Source: Streptomyces sp. CBMA29 (GTDB lineage: Bacteria; Actinomycetota; Actinomycetes; Streptomycetales; Streptomycetaceae). From it: DNA of 64,000 nucleotides. Of this stretch, positions 50,777 through 58,470 are shown piece by piece. Where the stretch lies: assembly GCF_014596445.1 (NCBI RefSeq), contig NZ_MECL01000211.1:1-64000 (forward strand). The letters are read 5' to 3'. Made by a program: the position numbers and the translations under genes. Each line of letters opens with the position of its first letter. Positions within the stretch are counted from its first letter, which is position 1. The notes under the pieces were generated by a model. That model did no database searches. It was not told where the DNA came from and saw nothing but the letters and a program-made list of their open reading frames with translations.

Positions 50777-51673
50777 ATGGGAGGTGGCACGTCGGTGGGC
50801 GAGGCGATACCGCGGGCGGTCGCGGTCGACCGTATGGGCCCCGGTGACCACGCCTGCCTCGGATTCCACAGCGACGACGACCGGTGGGCGGTGCGCGCCG
50901 CCTTCACCGTCGCGGGCCTCGCCCTCGGTGAGCGCGTCATGATCTTCACCGGCGGGGACACCGCCGCTCCGGACGCCCTCGCCCGGCTCTCCGCGCACGG
51001 CGTCCCCGCCGAACGCTGCGCGCACACCGGACAGTTGGCGCTCTCGTCCGAATCCCCCGGCTACGACCCCGCGTCCGGCGCCTTCGACCGCGCTGTCCGT
51101 ACCGCCTTCTGGGCGGCGGGCACCAGCACGGCGCGGCGACGCGGCTTCACCGGCATGCGGGTGGTCGGCGACATGACGTGGGCCGCCGCCGCGCACTCCG
51201 GCCTCCCCGAGGCCGAACTCTCCTCGTACGAAGCGGAGTTGACCCCCTTCTCCGCCAGGACCGGCTTCACCGCGATGTGCGAGTACGACCACGGCGCCGT
51301 CCCCGCGCCCCTGCTCTCACGTATCGCCGCCCTGCACCCCCTCGCCGTTCTGCCCTCCCTCGACACCCTCCACGCCGACCGCACCGGCCGCTGCCTGCGC
51401 CTCACCGGCACCGCCGACCTCGCCACCCGCCTCCATTTCGGCCTCACCCTCCGCGCCGCCTTCACCGCCGACCCCCCGCCCGCCCTCCTCGACCTCACCC
51501 CCCTCTCCTTCCTCGACGCCCACTGCGCCACCGCCGCCCTCCGCCTCCCCCCGGGCACGACCGTGCGCTGCACCCCGTCGCAACACCGCATGCTCCGCGT
51601 CTGCGGCGCGGCCGAAGCCGAAGCCGAAGGGGTCACCTTCCAGGTGGAAGATCCTCCGGCGCGGTGTCGCTGA
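50777..51673 (+). CDS. MEDS-domain sensory protein with C-terminal STAS-like domain
   Basis: A ~298-residue protein. The N-terminal ~165 residues match the MEDS (DcmR-type sensory) domain: RMGPGDHACLGFHSDDDRW, AGLALGERVMIFTGGDT, FTGMRVVGDMTWAAAAHSGL and FTAMCEYDHGAVPAPLLSRI. The last ~95 residues look like a STAS anti-anti-sigma fold (LRLTGTADLATRLHFGLTLR, ALLDLTPLSFLDAHCATAAL). Such pairs are common in Streptomyces sigma-factor switches. The ATG at 50777 is chosen; it is divergent from the response regulator. The 3' end overlaps the convergent deaminase gene by 41 bases. Confidence 0.78.
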   Translation: MGGGTSVGEAIPRAVAVDRMGPGDHACLGFHSDDDRWAVRAAFTVAGLALGERVMIFTGGDTAAPDALARLSAHGVPAERCAHTGQLALSSESPGYDPASGAFDRAVRTAFWAAGTSTARRRGFTGMRVVGDMTWAAAAHSGLPEAELSSYEAELTPFSARTGFTAMCEYDHGAVPAPLLSRIAALHPLAVLPSLDTLHADRTGRCLRLTGTADLATRLHFGLTLRAAFTADPPPALLDLTPLSFLDAHCATAALRLPPGTTVRCTPSQHRMLRVCGAAEAEAEGVTFQVEDPPARCR

Positions 51674-52118
51674 AGAGCGCCGGGTCGAAGGGCTGGGTGC
51701 CCCCGTCCGGGGTCCAGAGGGCGGCGAGGGGCATCAGGTCGGCGATGCGGACGCTTCTGACGCCGTCCGGGGTGGGGAGGAGGACGCGGATGGCCGGGTG
51801 GTAGTCGAAGAGGATCTGGCGGTCGCGGCCGCACGGACCGACGGTGCCACGGCCGCGGTCGCCGACGGCCACGATGGTCGTCAACTGCCGCGCTCCGCAG
51901 GCGCGGGCGTGGCCGAGGGCGACGAGTTCGGCGCACGGGCCGCCGGTGAAGTGGTAGAGGTTGATGCCGCCGTGCATGCGTCCGTCCGCGTCACGGACGG
52001 CGGCGCCCATGGTGTGGACGCCGCCGTCGCCGTCGGTGTTCTCGTCGACGACGGCGCGGGCGTACGCGATGAGTTCGTGGTCAGCGGGGGTCAGTTCTCG
52101 ACTGGGGATCGTCAGCAC
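51633..52118 (-). CDS. Cytidine deaminase-like protein with altered zinc site
   Basis: A 161-residue member of the cytidine/blasticidin-S deaminase group. The proton-shuttle motif is GGPCAELVALG (zinc ligand C62, catalytic E64). The second zinc motif, normally PC-x-x-C, reads VGPCGRDRQIL: C96 is kept, but the third ligand position is D99. The start TIPSRELTPADHELIAYARA fits the family helix. The GTG at 52118 begins the frame. An Asp ligand could still bind zinc, so it may be active with altered substrate choice, or inactive. It overlaps the convergent MEDS gene. Confidence 0.75.
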   Translation of the reverse strand: MLTIPSRELTPADHELIAYARAVVDENTDGDGGVHTMGAAVRDADGRMHGGINLYHFTGGPCAELVALGHARACGARQLTTIVAVGDRGRGTVGPCGRDRQILFDYHPAIRVLLPTPDGVRSVRIADLMPLAALWTPDGGTQPFDPALFSDTAPEDLPPGR

Positions 52119-52160
52119 GGGCCGGATGCTACGGACCCGGGCGGGCGGGGCGCGAGGGCT

Positions 52161-53420
52161 TTACGGGTGGAGCGCGGCCTGCCGGGGGCGGGCGCCGAGG
52201 CGGTGGGCGATCGTCCGGGCGGCGGCCGGGGCGAGGCCGGGGACGCGGGTCAACGAGGCGACGAGGGAGCCGGGTTCGGCTCCGCCGTCGAGGATCACCT
52301 CGCCCGCCGTGACGGCCCGCGCCAGCGCCGTCACGGTCTCAACCGCGCTCTCCGGCAGGCCCGTTGGCGCGTAGTCGGCGGCGGCCAGGACGTCGGCCGA
52401 GGGGAAGAGGCGGTCCAGGCCGTGGGTGAGGCCGGGCACCGGGCGGCCGAGGTGGTGCGCGAGGGCGCCCGTACGGCGGGCGGCCTCGGCGGCCGTACCG
52501 CTGTCGTGGGCCAGGACCGTCTGGACCGCCGTCTCCAGCGGGCCCCACGCGCCCGGCACCGTATCGGTATCCGTATCCGTATCCACGCCCGTATGGCTGA
52601 CGCCGGTGACGCCGGTGCCGACCATCCGCTCCACGCGTTCCACCACGTGGATCAGGCCCTCCCAGAAGGGGAGATGGGCGCGGAGCAGCAAGTGCGTTAC
52701 GGCGCCCGGCCGTTCGGCGCCCGAGTGCGCGGTGCCCGGACCCAGTTCCAGTACGCCCGCCCCGCCGTCGAGGCTGATCGTGCGGCGGTACGTCCGCCCC
52801 TCGACCGACTCCACGCCCGGCACCGCCCGTTCGGCGAGACAGCCGACGACGGCGTCCCAGTCGTACGACTCCTGGCACGGCAGCCGCATGCTCAACCCGC
52901 CGTCGGCCGCGAGCCGGTCACCCTTGCGGCGCCGTTCCCGCAGGTCGCGCGGCGAGGCGCGGAAGACCTGCCGCATGTCGCGGTTGAACTGCCGCAGGCT
53001 GCCGAAGCCGGAGGCGAACGCCACGTCCACCATGGTCAGTTCGGAGTCGTCCAGCAGCCTGCGGGCGAAGTGCGCCCGCCGCGACCGGGCCAACTGGTCG
53101 GGCGTCACGCCGAGATGCTGCTGGAACAGCCGCCGCAGGTGCCGGGACGACACGGCGAGCCGCGCCGCCAGCTCCGTCTCGTTGCCCCGGTCGAGCGTGC
53201 CGTCGATGACGAGTCGGACCGCCCTGCACACCAGCTCCGGCGCGTCCGCCGCGATCGGCCCCGCCACCCGGTACGGGCGGCACCGCAGGCACGCCCGGTA
53301 CCCCGCCGCCTCGGCCGCCGCGGCCAGCTCGAAGGTGCGGACGTTCTCGGCGAGCGGCTTCGCCCCGCATCCGGGACGGCAGTAGATGCCCGTGGTCCGC
53401 ACCGCCGAGTACGTCGTCAT
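52161..53420 (-). CDS. Ada-AraC-AlkA fusion protein with truncated glycosylase domain
   Basis: A 419-residue DNA-alkylation response protein. Residues 1-55 are a short Ada zinc domain (GIYCRPGC with C14 and C18; CLRCRP with C44 and C47; C14 would be the methyl acceptor). Residues 65-165 are an AraC helix-turn-helix (MVDVAFASGFGSLRQFNRDM), 175-265 an AlkA_N domain, and the rest a glycosylase HhH domain. The chain ends at VPGLAPAAARTIAHRLGARP plus seven residues. The following stretch that normally carries the catalytic Asp is missing, so regulation may survive but glycosylase activity probably does not. Confidence 0.85.
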   Translation of the reverse strand: MTTYSAVRTTGIYCRPGCGAKPLAENVRTFELAAAAEAAGYRACLRCRPYRVAGPIAADAPELVCRAVRLVIDGTLDRGNETELAARLAVSSRHLRRLFQQHLGVTPDQLARSRRAHFARRLLDDSELTMVDVAFASGFGSLRQFNRDMRQVFRASPRDLRERRRKGDRLAADGGLSMRLPCQESYDWDAVVGCLAERAVPGVESVEGRTYRRTISLDGGAGVLELGPGTAHSGAERPGAVTHLLLRAHLPFWEGLIHVVERVERMVGTGVTGVSHTGVDTDTDTDTVPGAWGPLETAVQTVLAHDSGTAAEAARRTGALAHHLGRPVPGLTHGLDRLFPSADVLAAADYAPTGLPESAVETVTALARAVTAGEVILDGGAEPGSLVASLTRVPGLAPAAARTIAHRLGARPRQAALHP

Positions 53421-53490
53421 ACCCCAGATATAGGGCGTGGCCGGACGGAAGACCAGCCGCGTTCGGACAGGCCGCGGGTGCCGTGCCGAC

Positions 53491-54336
53491 TCACGCGCTG
53501 TCGCGCGCGGCGGCCGGGGCGGGCCAGGCGACGGGGTCGATGGTGAGGAAGGGTTCGGCGGCGAGGGCCGCGGGGGTGAGAGCGGTGAAGGTCCGGGTGT
53601 CGCGGTGGAGGTGGGACTGGTCGGTGTAGCCGGTGTCGGCCGCGACGTGCGACGGCGGGTGGCCGGCGACCAGGCGGTGGGCGGCGTGGTCGAAGCGGAT
53701 CAGCCGGGCGGCGCGCTTGGGCGGGAGGCCGAGCTGGGCGTGGAAGCGGGTCCACAGGCGCTTGCGGCTCCAGCCGACCTCGGCGGCGAGGTGGTCGACG
53801 CGGACGAGGCCGCGGCTGCGGACCATACGGCGCCAGGCCCAGGCCACTTCGGGGTCGACCGGTGAACGGGCCTGCTGGCGAAGCCGGTTGAGCCAGGCGT
53901 CGGTGGCCGCGAACCGGGCCTGCCACGAGGGGAGTTCGTCCAGCCGCTCGCCGATGCGGGACGCCTGCCGTCCCCATACGTCGTCCAAGGCGACCATGGC
54001 GCCGCCGAGTTCGGCCGGGGACACGCCCAGGACCGTACGCGCGACGACCGGGGAGAGGCGGACCTGTACGCACGCCACGTTCTCGCCGCGCGCCCGTACC
54101 CCGCCGCCGAGGCCGAACCCCGGTCCCGCCACCAGGCTTCCGCGCTGCCGCCGACCGGCACCGTCCTCCACCAGGGGCGAACTCGCGCCGAATTCCAGGA
54201 TCAGCATCACGGCCGGGTGCGGCACCATCCGCAGGCCACCGGCGGGCACGCCGGGCACGCGGAACCCCGCCATGCTGACGCCCGCGACCCGGCCGGGCCG
54301 CTCGGGGCGTGCGACCTCCCAGGCTGCCGAGCGCAT
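53491..54336 (-). CDS. AraC family transcriptional regulator
   Basis: A 281-residue regulator with an N-terminal cupin-like sensing half (PHPAVMLILEFGASSPLVED, ENVACVQVRLSPVVARTVLG). The C-terminal double helix-turn-helix includes LVRVDHLAAEVGWSRKRLWT and PPSHVAADTGYTDQSHLHRD, the family's second-HTH signature. The ATG at 54336 is chosen; the frame stays open far upstream but crosses the divergent hydrolase gene. It is divergently placed 114 bases from that alpha/beta hydrolase gene and probably regulates it. Confidence 0.88.
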   Translation of the reverse strand: MRSAAWEVARPERPGRVAGVSMAGFRVPGVPAGGLRMVPHPAVMLILEFGASSPLVEDGAGRRQRGSLVAGPGFGLGGGVRARGENVACVQVRLSPVVARTVLGVSPAELGGAMVALDDVWGRQASRIGERLDELPSWQARFAATDAWLNRLRQQARSPVDPEVAWAWRRMVRSRGLVRVDHLAAEVGWSRKRLWTRFHAQLGLPPKRAARLIRFDHAAHRLVAGHPPSHVAADTGYTDQSHLHRDTRTFTALTPAALAAEPFLTIDPVAWPAPAAARDSA

Positions 54337-54450
54337 GGCTCGATGGTACGGGGGCCGTACGCGGCGCGGGCGGCGCGGGCGGCGCGCACTGGCCAGGCGA
54401 GGGAACATTCGTCCAAGCCGGCGCCGCGGACCGGCGCCCACAGTGGACGA

Positions 54451-55287
54451 ATGACCACTCCCAACGCACAGCACACCGGCACTCGCCGCTCCGACGACAC
54501 CGAGGCCGAGGACCTCCACGTATGCCAGGACGGCTTCCGTGACGCCCCCGCCCTGCTCCTGATCCACGGCTCGGCGGCGTCCACCCGTTCCTGGGACGCC
54601 CTGGTCCCGCTCCTGACCGGCTCCCACCACGTCATCCGCGTGGACCTCCTCGGCCACGGCCGCTCGCCCAAGCCGCTCGACGCCGACTACTCCGTCCCCG
54701 CGCAGGCCCGCCGCGTCGCCCGGGTCCTGGACCGTCTCGGCGTCGCGCGCGCCGTCGTCGTCGGCCACTCCAGCGGCGGCTATACGGCCACGGCCCTCGC
54801 CGAGCAGCGCCCCGACCTGGTGACCGCGCTCGCCCTCGTCAACACCGGCCCGAGCCTCGACGCGTTCCTCGCCCCGGAAGCCGGGGCCGAGCCCCCGGCC
54901 CTGGACCCCGCCCACTGGCCGCCGACCGACGACCAGATCCGCGGGCTCGCCGCCAGCGGCTTCCGCGAGGGCTACGACATCCCCGACGACCTGCTCGCCG
55001 AACTCCGCGCCATGACGTTCCGCTCCCTCACCGCCACCATGGGCGCCTCCACCGCGTACCTCGCCCAACTCCCCCTCCCCGCCCGCCTGATGCCGCTCGG
55101 CACACCGCTCCTCGTCCTCTTCGGCGACCAGGACCGCCGCTGGCGGGCCGCCTCCGCCGCCGACTACCTGACCGTCCCGCACGCCACGGTGAACTGGCTC
55201 CCCGGCCTCGGCCACAGCCCCCTCATCGAGTCGCCGCCGCAGACCGCCGCTCAACTCCTCCCGTTCACCACGGCGCAACCCACGTAG
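54451..55287 (+). CDS. Alpha/beta hydrolase
   Basis: A 278-residue hydrolase. It has the oxyanion motif LLIHGSAASTRSWDALVPLL, VDLLGHGRSPKP, the nucleophile elbow VVVGHSSGGYTATA (Ser in G-H-S-S-G), a catalytic acid candidate in LLVLFGDQDRRW and a C-terminal WLPGLGHSPLIESPP with the His. A cap domain covers about residues 125-200. The substrate cannot be told. The start is the ATG at 54451. Its 3' end overlaps the sortase remnant on the other strand by about 20 bases. Confidence 0.88.
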   Translation: MTTPNAQHTGTRRSDDTEAEDLHVCQDGFRDAPALLLIHGSAASTRSWDALVPLLTGSHHVIRVDLLGHGRSPKPLDADYSVPAQARRVARVLDRLGVARAVVVGHSSGGYTATALAEQRPDLVTALALVNTGPSLDAFLAPEAGAEPPALDPAHWPPTDDQIRGLAASGFREGYDIPDDLLAELRAMTFRSLTATMGASTAYLAQLPLPARLMPLGTPLLVLFGDQDRRWRAASAADYLTVPHATVNWLPGLGHSPLIESPPQTAAQLLPFTTAQPT

Positions 55288-55475
55288 CCGCGGGAGACGC
55301 CGTCGCCACCGGGGCGACGATGTTGCCGCTGTAGCCGGTGGCCCGGGAGTACGTGCCGGCGCAGGTGATCAGGCGGAGTCCGGGGCGGGTGGCCTGCTGG
55401 TAGACCTTCTTGCTCAGGAAGTCGTTGAAAACCGCCCACGGCCGTGGCGGCCAGAAGCAGTGCGAGGCCCGCATG
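55265..55475 (-). pseudogene. Remnant of a class E/F sortase gene
   Basis: Reading leftwards from about 55475, one frame gives a signal-anchor-like GLALLLAATAVGGF. It is joined, with a frame change and without the ~150-residue middle, to VYQQATRPGLRLITCAGTYS and RATGYSGNIVAP. The latter matches the sortase C-terminal catalytic strand, with the L-I-T-C cysteine. So the gene has lost its centre and is not functional. It lies directly beside the left 82-bp tRNA repeat, suggesting that insertion or repeated recombination at this site destroyed it. Confidence 0.65.
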
Positions 55476-55480
55476 GCAGC

Positions 55481-55562
55481 GGCCCCCAGGGACGAATCCC
55501 TGGGGGCCTTTGACCTGTGGTGCACTCGGCAGGATTCGAACCTGCAACCTTCTGATCCGTAG
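55481..55562 (-). repeat. attL-like direct repeat: tRNA-Arg 3' half plus terminator (copy 1)
   Basis: On the minus strand it reads from the anticodon loop of tRNA-Arg (CTACGGA, anticodon ACG) through the T arm (GCAGG-TTCGAAT-CCTGC) and acceptor strand CGAGTGC, then ACCA and a 14-bp terminator hairpin. The tRNA 5' half is absent. It is 80/82 identical to 62017-62098; the two differences fall in the CCA region. Confidence 0.88.
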
Positions 55563-55899
55563 CTCTAGCTGGAACGGTCAACAGCGGCCATACAGGATGT
55601 TGTCGAGACGCTGAGAGTCGGATCCGGGCACCACCGGTTGCTGTAGTTGCTGTACTTCGCTGCTGTATCGCCGAGGGGTGGCGGCCAATCGGGCCATATC
55701 TGATTGCCCCTGCGATGAGGACCGTAGTTTGGCGGGCCGGTGCTCTCGCGCCGCTCATACTGCTACCGGCGGGGCTGGCGGTCCTATGACCGTACACACC
55801 TGAGAATCCGTCACCAAATGGCGTAGGGTCCTGCGACGCCACGCCCCTGCGGTCTCCTCTTGGTCGGTACGCTGTGGCGATAAGTACGAAGGGGTGCTC
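55563..55899. other. Left end of the integrative element, non-coding
   Basis: No gene is seen in 337 bases. It contains the arm-type repeats at 55637-55667. From here to ~57180 the DNA has clearly lower GC and weaker third-position GC bias than the rest of the window, a sign of foreign origin. Confidence 0.6.
55637..55667 (+). repeat. Integrase arm-type repeats, left end
   Basis: GTTGCTGTA occurs twice in direct tandem (55637, 55646), followed by the variant CGCTGCTGTA. The same block recurs at 56461 and beside the right repeat at 61982. Short direct repeats on both sides of an attachment core are typical arm sites of tyrosine recombinases. Confidence 0.65.
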
Positions 55900-56304
55900 T
55901 TGTCTGCACAGTTGATCGTCTCCCTCGTAGTTGCCGTCCTCACACTCCTTGCGGGACTTTGGCAGGCCCGGAGACGAGAGCTCAGAAGCCGAGAACGAGC
56001 GAAACATGATCTTGATCTGCTTGCCTCACTTCCGGCTGACAGCACCATGCGGGACACACTGCGAGTACACATCGATGACACGATCAAGAAGATGATCGTC
56101 GAGGATAGTCGAACACGCGATCCCTTTGGTATCGCTCTCGCCATCATCCTGCTACTAGTTGCGGCTGGACTTATTAGCGCCGCGGTGGTCAACAAGCACG
56201 CCTGGTGGTGGTTGGTAGTTCCGGGAGCTCTGATCGCAATCGTCGCCTTGCCCGGTTTGGTCAAGGAGTCCACTCCGCAGACCCCATCGCAAGGCTCAGA
56301 TTGA
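55900..56304 (+). CDS. Two-helix membrane protein, element cargo, function unknown
   Basis: A ~134-residue protein with an N-terminal membrane helix (LIVSLVVAVLTLLAGLWQA), a charged cytoplasmic middle (RRRELRSRERAKHDLDLLAS, then MRDTLRVHIDDTIKKMIVED) and a C-terminal hydrophobic hairpin (IALAIILLLVAAGLISAAVV, WWWLVVPGALIAIVALPGLV). The TTG at 55900 has GAAGG seven bases upstream; the GTG at 55894 is too close to it. Codon use is AT-richer than the chromosome. No family is recognised. The next gene encodes another membrane-anchored protein. Confidence 0.6.
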   Translation: MSAQLIVSLVVAVLTLLAGLWQARRRELRSRERAKHDLDLLASLPADSTMRDTLRVHIDDTIKKMIVEDSRTRDPFGIALAIILLLVAAGLISAAVVNKHAWWWLVVPGALIAIVALPGLVKESTPQTPSQGSD

Positions 56305-56460
56305 TCGAACAGGAGTGGCGGAGCCTCAACTGTCCGAGTCAAGTCATCGGCTGATGTATGCGCCGCTCGATGCGAACTACAGGCACGGAGGTTGCTCTTA
56401 GCCCTCTTGGCTGGTCGTAGGGCCACTCAGGACTGCGAACAGTCGAGTGCGGTCAGTGCG

Positions 56461-56483
56461 GTTGCTGTACTGCGCCGCTGTAC
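56461..56483 (+). repeat. Internal copy of the arm-type repeat
   Basis: GTTGCTGTACTGCGCCGCTGTA matches the GTTGCTGTACTTCGCTGCTGTA blocks at both element ends. Its place between two cargo genes may mark an older element end or a later insertion of that cargo. Confidence 0.5.
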
Positions 56484-56582
56484 GACATTGATTACTGCTG
56501 CGCGACTTCCACGGCCTAAGGACAGCTCAGCAGCGCGTGAGGCATCCTGGCTCGATCCGATCGAGGCGTCGCTGGGGGAGTC

Positions 56583-57182
56583 ATGGAGCCGTACATCATT
56601 GCGGTGATCGCAGTCGCTGGAACCCTGCTGGGATCTTTGGTCGGCTACGTGCTCCAACGCCGGCAATCCCACGAGCAACGGAACTGGCAGACGCATGACC
56701 TCGCACGTCAGGAGACGTTGGCACTCGTACAGTCCACGTCGGCTACATTCGACCAACGAGAGGCGATGCTTTGGCAGGAGCGTCGGGCGCTATACATCCG
56801 CTTCCTTGAGCACATCGATGAGTGGATCGAGGTCATTCGCGACATACGCGACAGCGGTGGTTTGCCGAGAACGCTCGACATCTCCACATCAGAAGATGCC
56901 CGCCGGGCGTCACCGCTGGCCGCTGCGCACTTGGACGCATCCCGTGCATTCGCCAGGAGCAACGTTGAAGTCACGGTGATCGCGGGTACGCCAGTCCTGT
57001 CCGTGCTGGACGAGCTCCGAACCAAGCTCTACGCAACTGCCGGGGCCGCCTTGACTGGTGAGGACATGCTTAGCGAGTTGACCGATCAACGAGGTCACCT
57101 TGTTAGAGCTATGCGCTACGAGCTGACCACCTCCTTTGTGGGAGACCGACACGCGGTGCAATCGACCAACAGAGCTCCCTAG
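56583..57182 (+). CDS. Membrane-anchored helical protein, element cargo, function unknown
   Basis: A 199-residue protein. It has one N-terminal membrane helix (YIIAVIAVAGTLLGSLVGYV), then a charged, mostly helical cytoplasmic domain: LQRRQSHEQRNWQTHDLARQ, MLWQERRALYIRFLEHIDEW, then ARRASPLAAAHLDASRAFAR. It ends polar. No catalytic motif is visible. Similar single-helix proteins with this layout occur as cargo in actinomycete elements, generally unannotated. The ATG at 56583 follows GGGGGAG. It may act with the preceding membrane protein. Confidence 0.62.
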   Translation: MEPYIIAVIAVAGTLLGSLVGYVLQRRQSHEQRNWQTHDLARQETLALVQSTSATFDQREAMLWQERRALYIRFLEHIDEWIEVIRDIRDSGGLPRTLDISTSEDARRASPLAAAHLDASRAFARSNVEVTVIAGTPVLSVLDELRTKLYATAGAALTGEDMLSELTDQRGHLVRAMRYELTTSFVGDRHAVQSTNRAP

Positions 57183-57726
57183 CAAGCCGGACGGTCACTC
57201 GGCACAAGCCCACCACTCGCCCCTCTCCCATCCCGTCTGCCGTCGGCCCGCACTCTTGTGGAGCGGGCGTGGTTCAGGGCGTCAAGGTGGAGCGCGCCAC
57301 TGTACGAACGACCTTGACGCCCTGGGCCGCGACTGCTCGGCTTGCCCGGGTCGATGACAGGTGGGATGGGAGCACTCACCCTGAGCACGACGAAACGGGC
57401 GGACGCCGGCGGGTGAGGGCTCATCCCGGAGCCTGAGCGCCCCCGCCGGAGGCATCGCCTTGACCTTGCCTGTACGGGATCACCTCATGCCACCGGCCAG
57501 CCCGTCGTGGGCGCGTTCGGCGTGGCCGGGCCGGAGCGGGGCGGAGACAGGAGCGGCGGCGCGGCCCGGACGCCGGACGCGCGCCCGGCGGAGCGTCAGC
57601 GACGCCGGGTGCCTTGAACCCGTAGAGAAGGTTGTTACTCGGTCATCGGTGGCCGATTGAACATGGAAGAGGCCCCGGCCGCCGTAGAGCTTGGTGGCGG
57701 GCGGGGCCTGCGGGCGGGTTTCGTGG
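57183..57726. other. Non-coding segment with a long inverted repeat
   Basis: No convincing gene is seen in 544 bases. At 57275-57324 a perfect 14-bp inverted repeat (CAGGGCGTCAAGGT and complement) encloses a 22-base loop. It is too long-looped for a simple terminator and may be a nic/oriT-like or replication-related structure left from the element, or a terminator between convergent genes. Confidence 0.5.
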
Positions 57727-58218
57727 TCAGGCGCTGTGGTGGGTCGTCCAGTCGTCTCGGGCAGCGATCAGGGCCGGGCGTACTTCGTGGTCCAGGTGAT
57801 CGGCCTGGGTGCGGAGTTGGGTGGCGATGGTGGCCAGTTGGTCGGGGTCGAGGTTGTGGAGCCAGTAGTCGTCTACGAGCTGGAGGTTGACGACGGGCAG
57901 GCGGGCGGTGGGGTCTTCGCTGTAGGGGGCGCAGTCGATGCTTCCGCTCAGGATGACGGTCTCGGTGCCGGGGGCGTCGGTGACGGACACCGCCATGAGC
58001 TGGCCGGAGAACGCCTGGTGGTGGGTGATGTCGGCCAGCTCGGTGGCGAACCGCTGGGGCGGTACGTCGGTGGCACTCGGGTCGTCATCCGCCCACACGG
58101 GCAGGTAGCCGGTCGCGGTGTAGCCGATGGTCGTGGTGATGGTCCACGTCAGCCGTTCGTCGCCCCGGCTCGTCGCACCCGGCCCCGCGCTCGGGTGTTC
58201 CTTCGTTGCTCCGCTCAT
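57727..58218 (-). CDS. DUF6907 domain protein
   Basis: A 163-residue protein of the Streptomyces DUF6907 type (by recall), usually carried by integrative elements or paired with xenobiotic-response regulators. Seen: TATGYLPVWADDDPSATDVP, FATELADITHHQAFSGQLMA and a strand-helix C-terminus (PVVNLQLVDDYWLHNLDPDQ, IATQLRTQADHLDHEVRPAL). No enzyme motif. The ATG at 58218 lies three bases after the next gene's stop, so the minus-strand unit 58880-57727 is probably one transcript. Confidence 0.75.
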   Translation of the reverse strand: MSGATKEHPSAGPGATSRGDERLTWTITTTIGYTATGYLPVWADDDPSATDVPPQRFATELADITHHQAFSGQLMAVSVTDAPGTETVILSGSIDCAPYSEDPTARLPVVNLQLVDDYWLHNLDPDQLATIATQLRTQADHLDHEVRPALIAARDDWTTHHSA

Positions 58219-58221
58219 GGG

Positions 58222-58470
58222 TCACCGTCCTTCCGCGGCCGGTCGGCTGGATGCGGGTAAGGCTGGCGCTTCGAGTGAGTGGTGCTCGATCGCCGCAGCA
58301 ACCTTCTGCCAGGCCGTGAAGACGTTCATCACTTCGTGTTCGGGGGCGTGGGTGAGGTCTAGGAGGAAGCGGCGGATCAGGACTTCGTTGCTCAAAGTGT
58401 TCTGGATGCGGGCGATCGTCCACAGGCCGTGGGTAGCGGGCGGCGCCGTCGACGGTCGGCCGGGGGTCAT
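58222..58470 (-). CDS. Small conserved protein of the element's regulatory module
   Basis: An 82-residue helical protein: HGLWTIARIQNTLSNEVLIR, RFLLDLTHAPEHEVMNVFTA, WQKVAAAIEHHSLEAPALP. No signal peptide, no known domain. The ATG at 58470 overlaps the stop of the upstream HATPase gene (ATGA). Such small ORFs lie regularly between the HATPase and DUF6907 genes in Streptomyces. Function unknown. Confidence 0.65.
   Translation of the reverse strand: MTPGRPSTAPPATHGLWTIARIQNTLSNEVLIRRFLLDLTHAPEHEVMNVFTAWQKVAAAIEHHSLEAPALPASSRPAAEGR

Noticed and set aside
55481-55562. A functional tRNA gene at the left repeat
   Set aside because: Only the half from the anticodon loop to the 3' end is present. 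The neighbouring bases cannot form the acceptor, D or anticodon 5' strands.
57460-57660. Short Arg/Ala-rich plus-strand frame in the element gap
   Set aside because: No ribosome binding site, low-complexity composition and no recognisable protein features; treated as non-coding.
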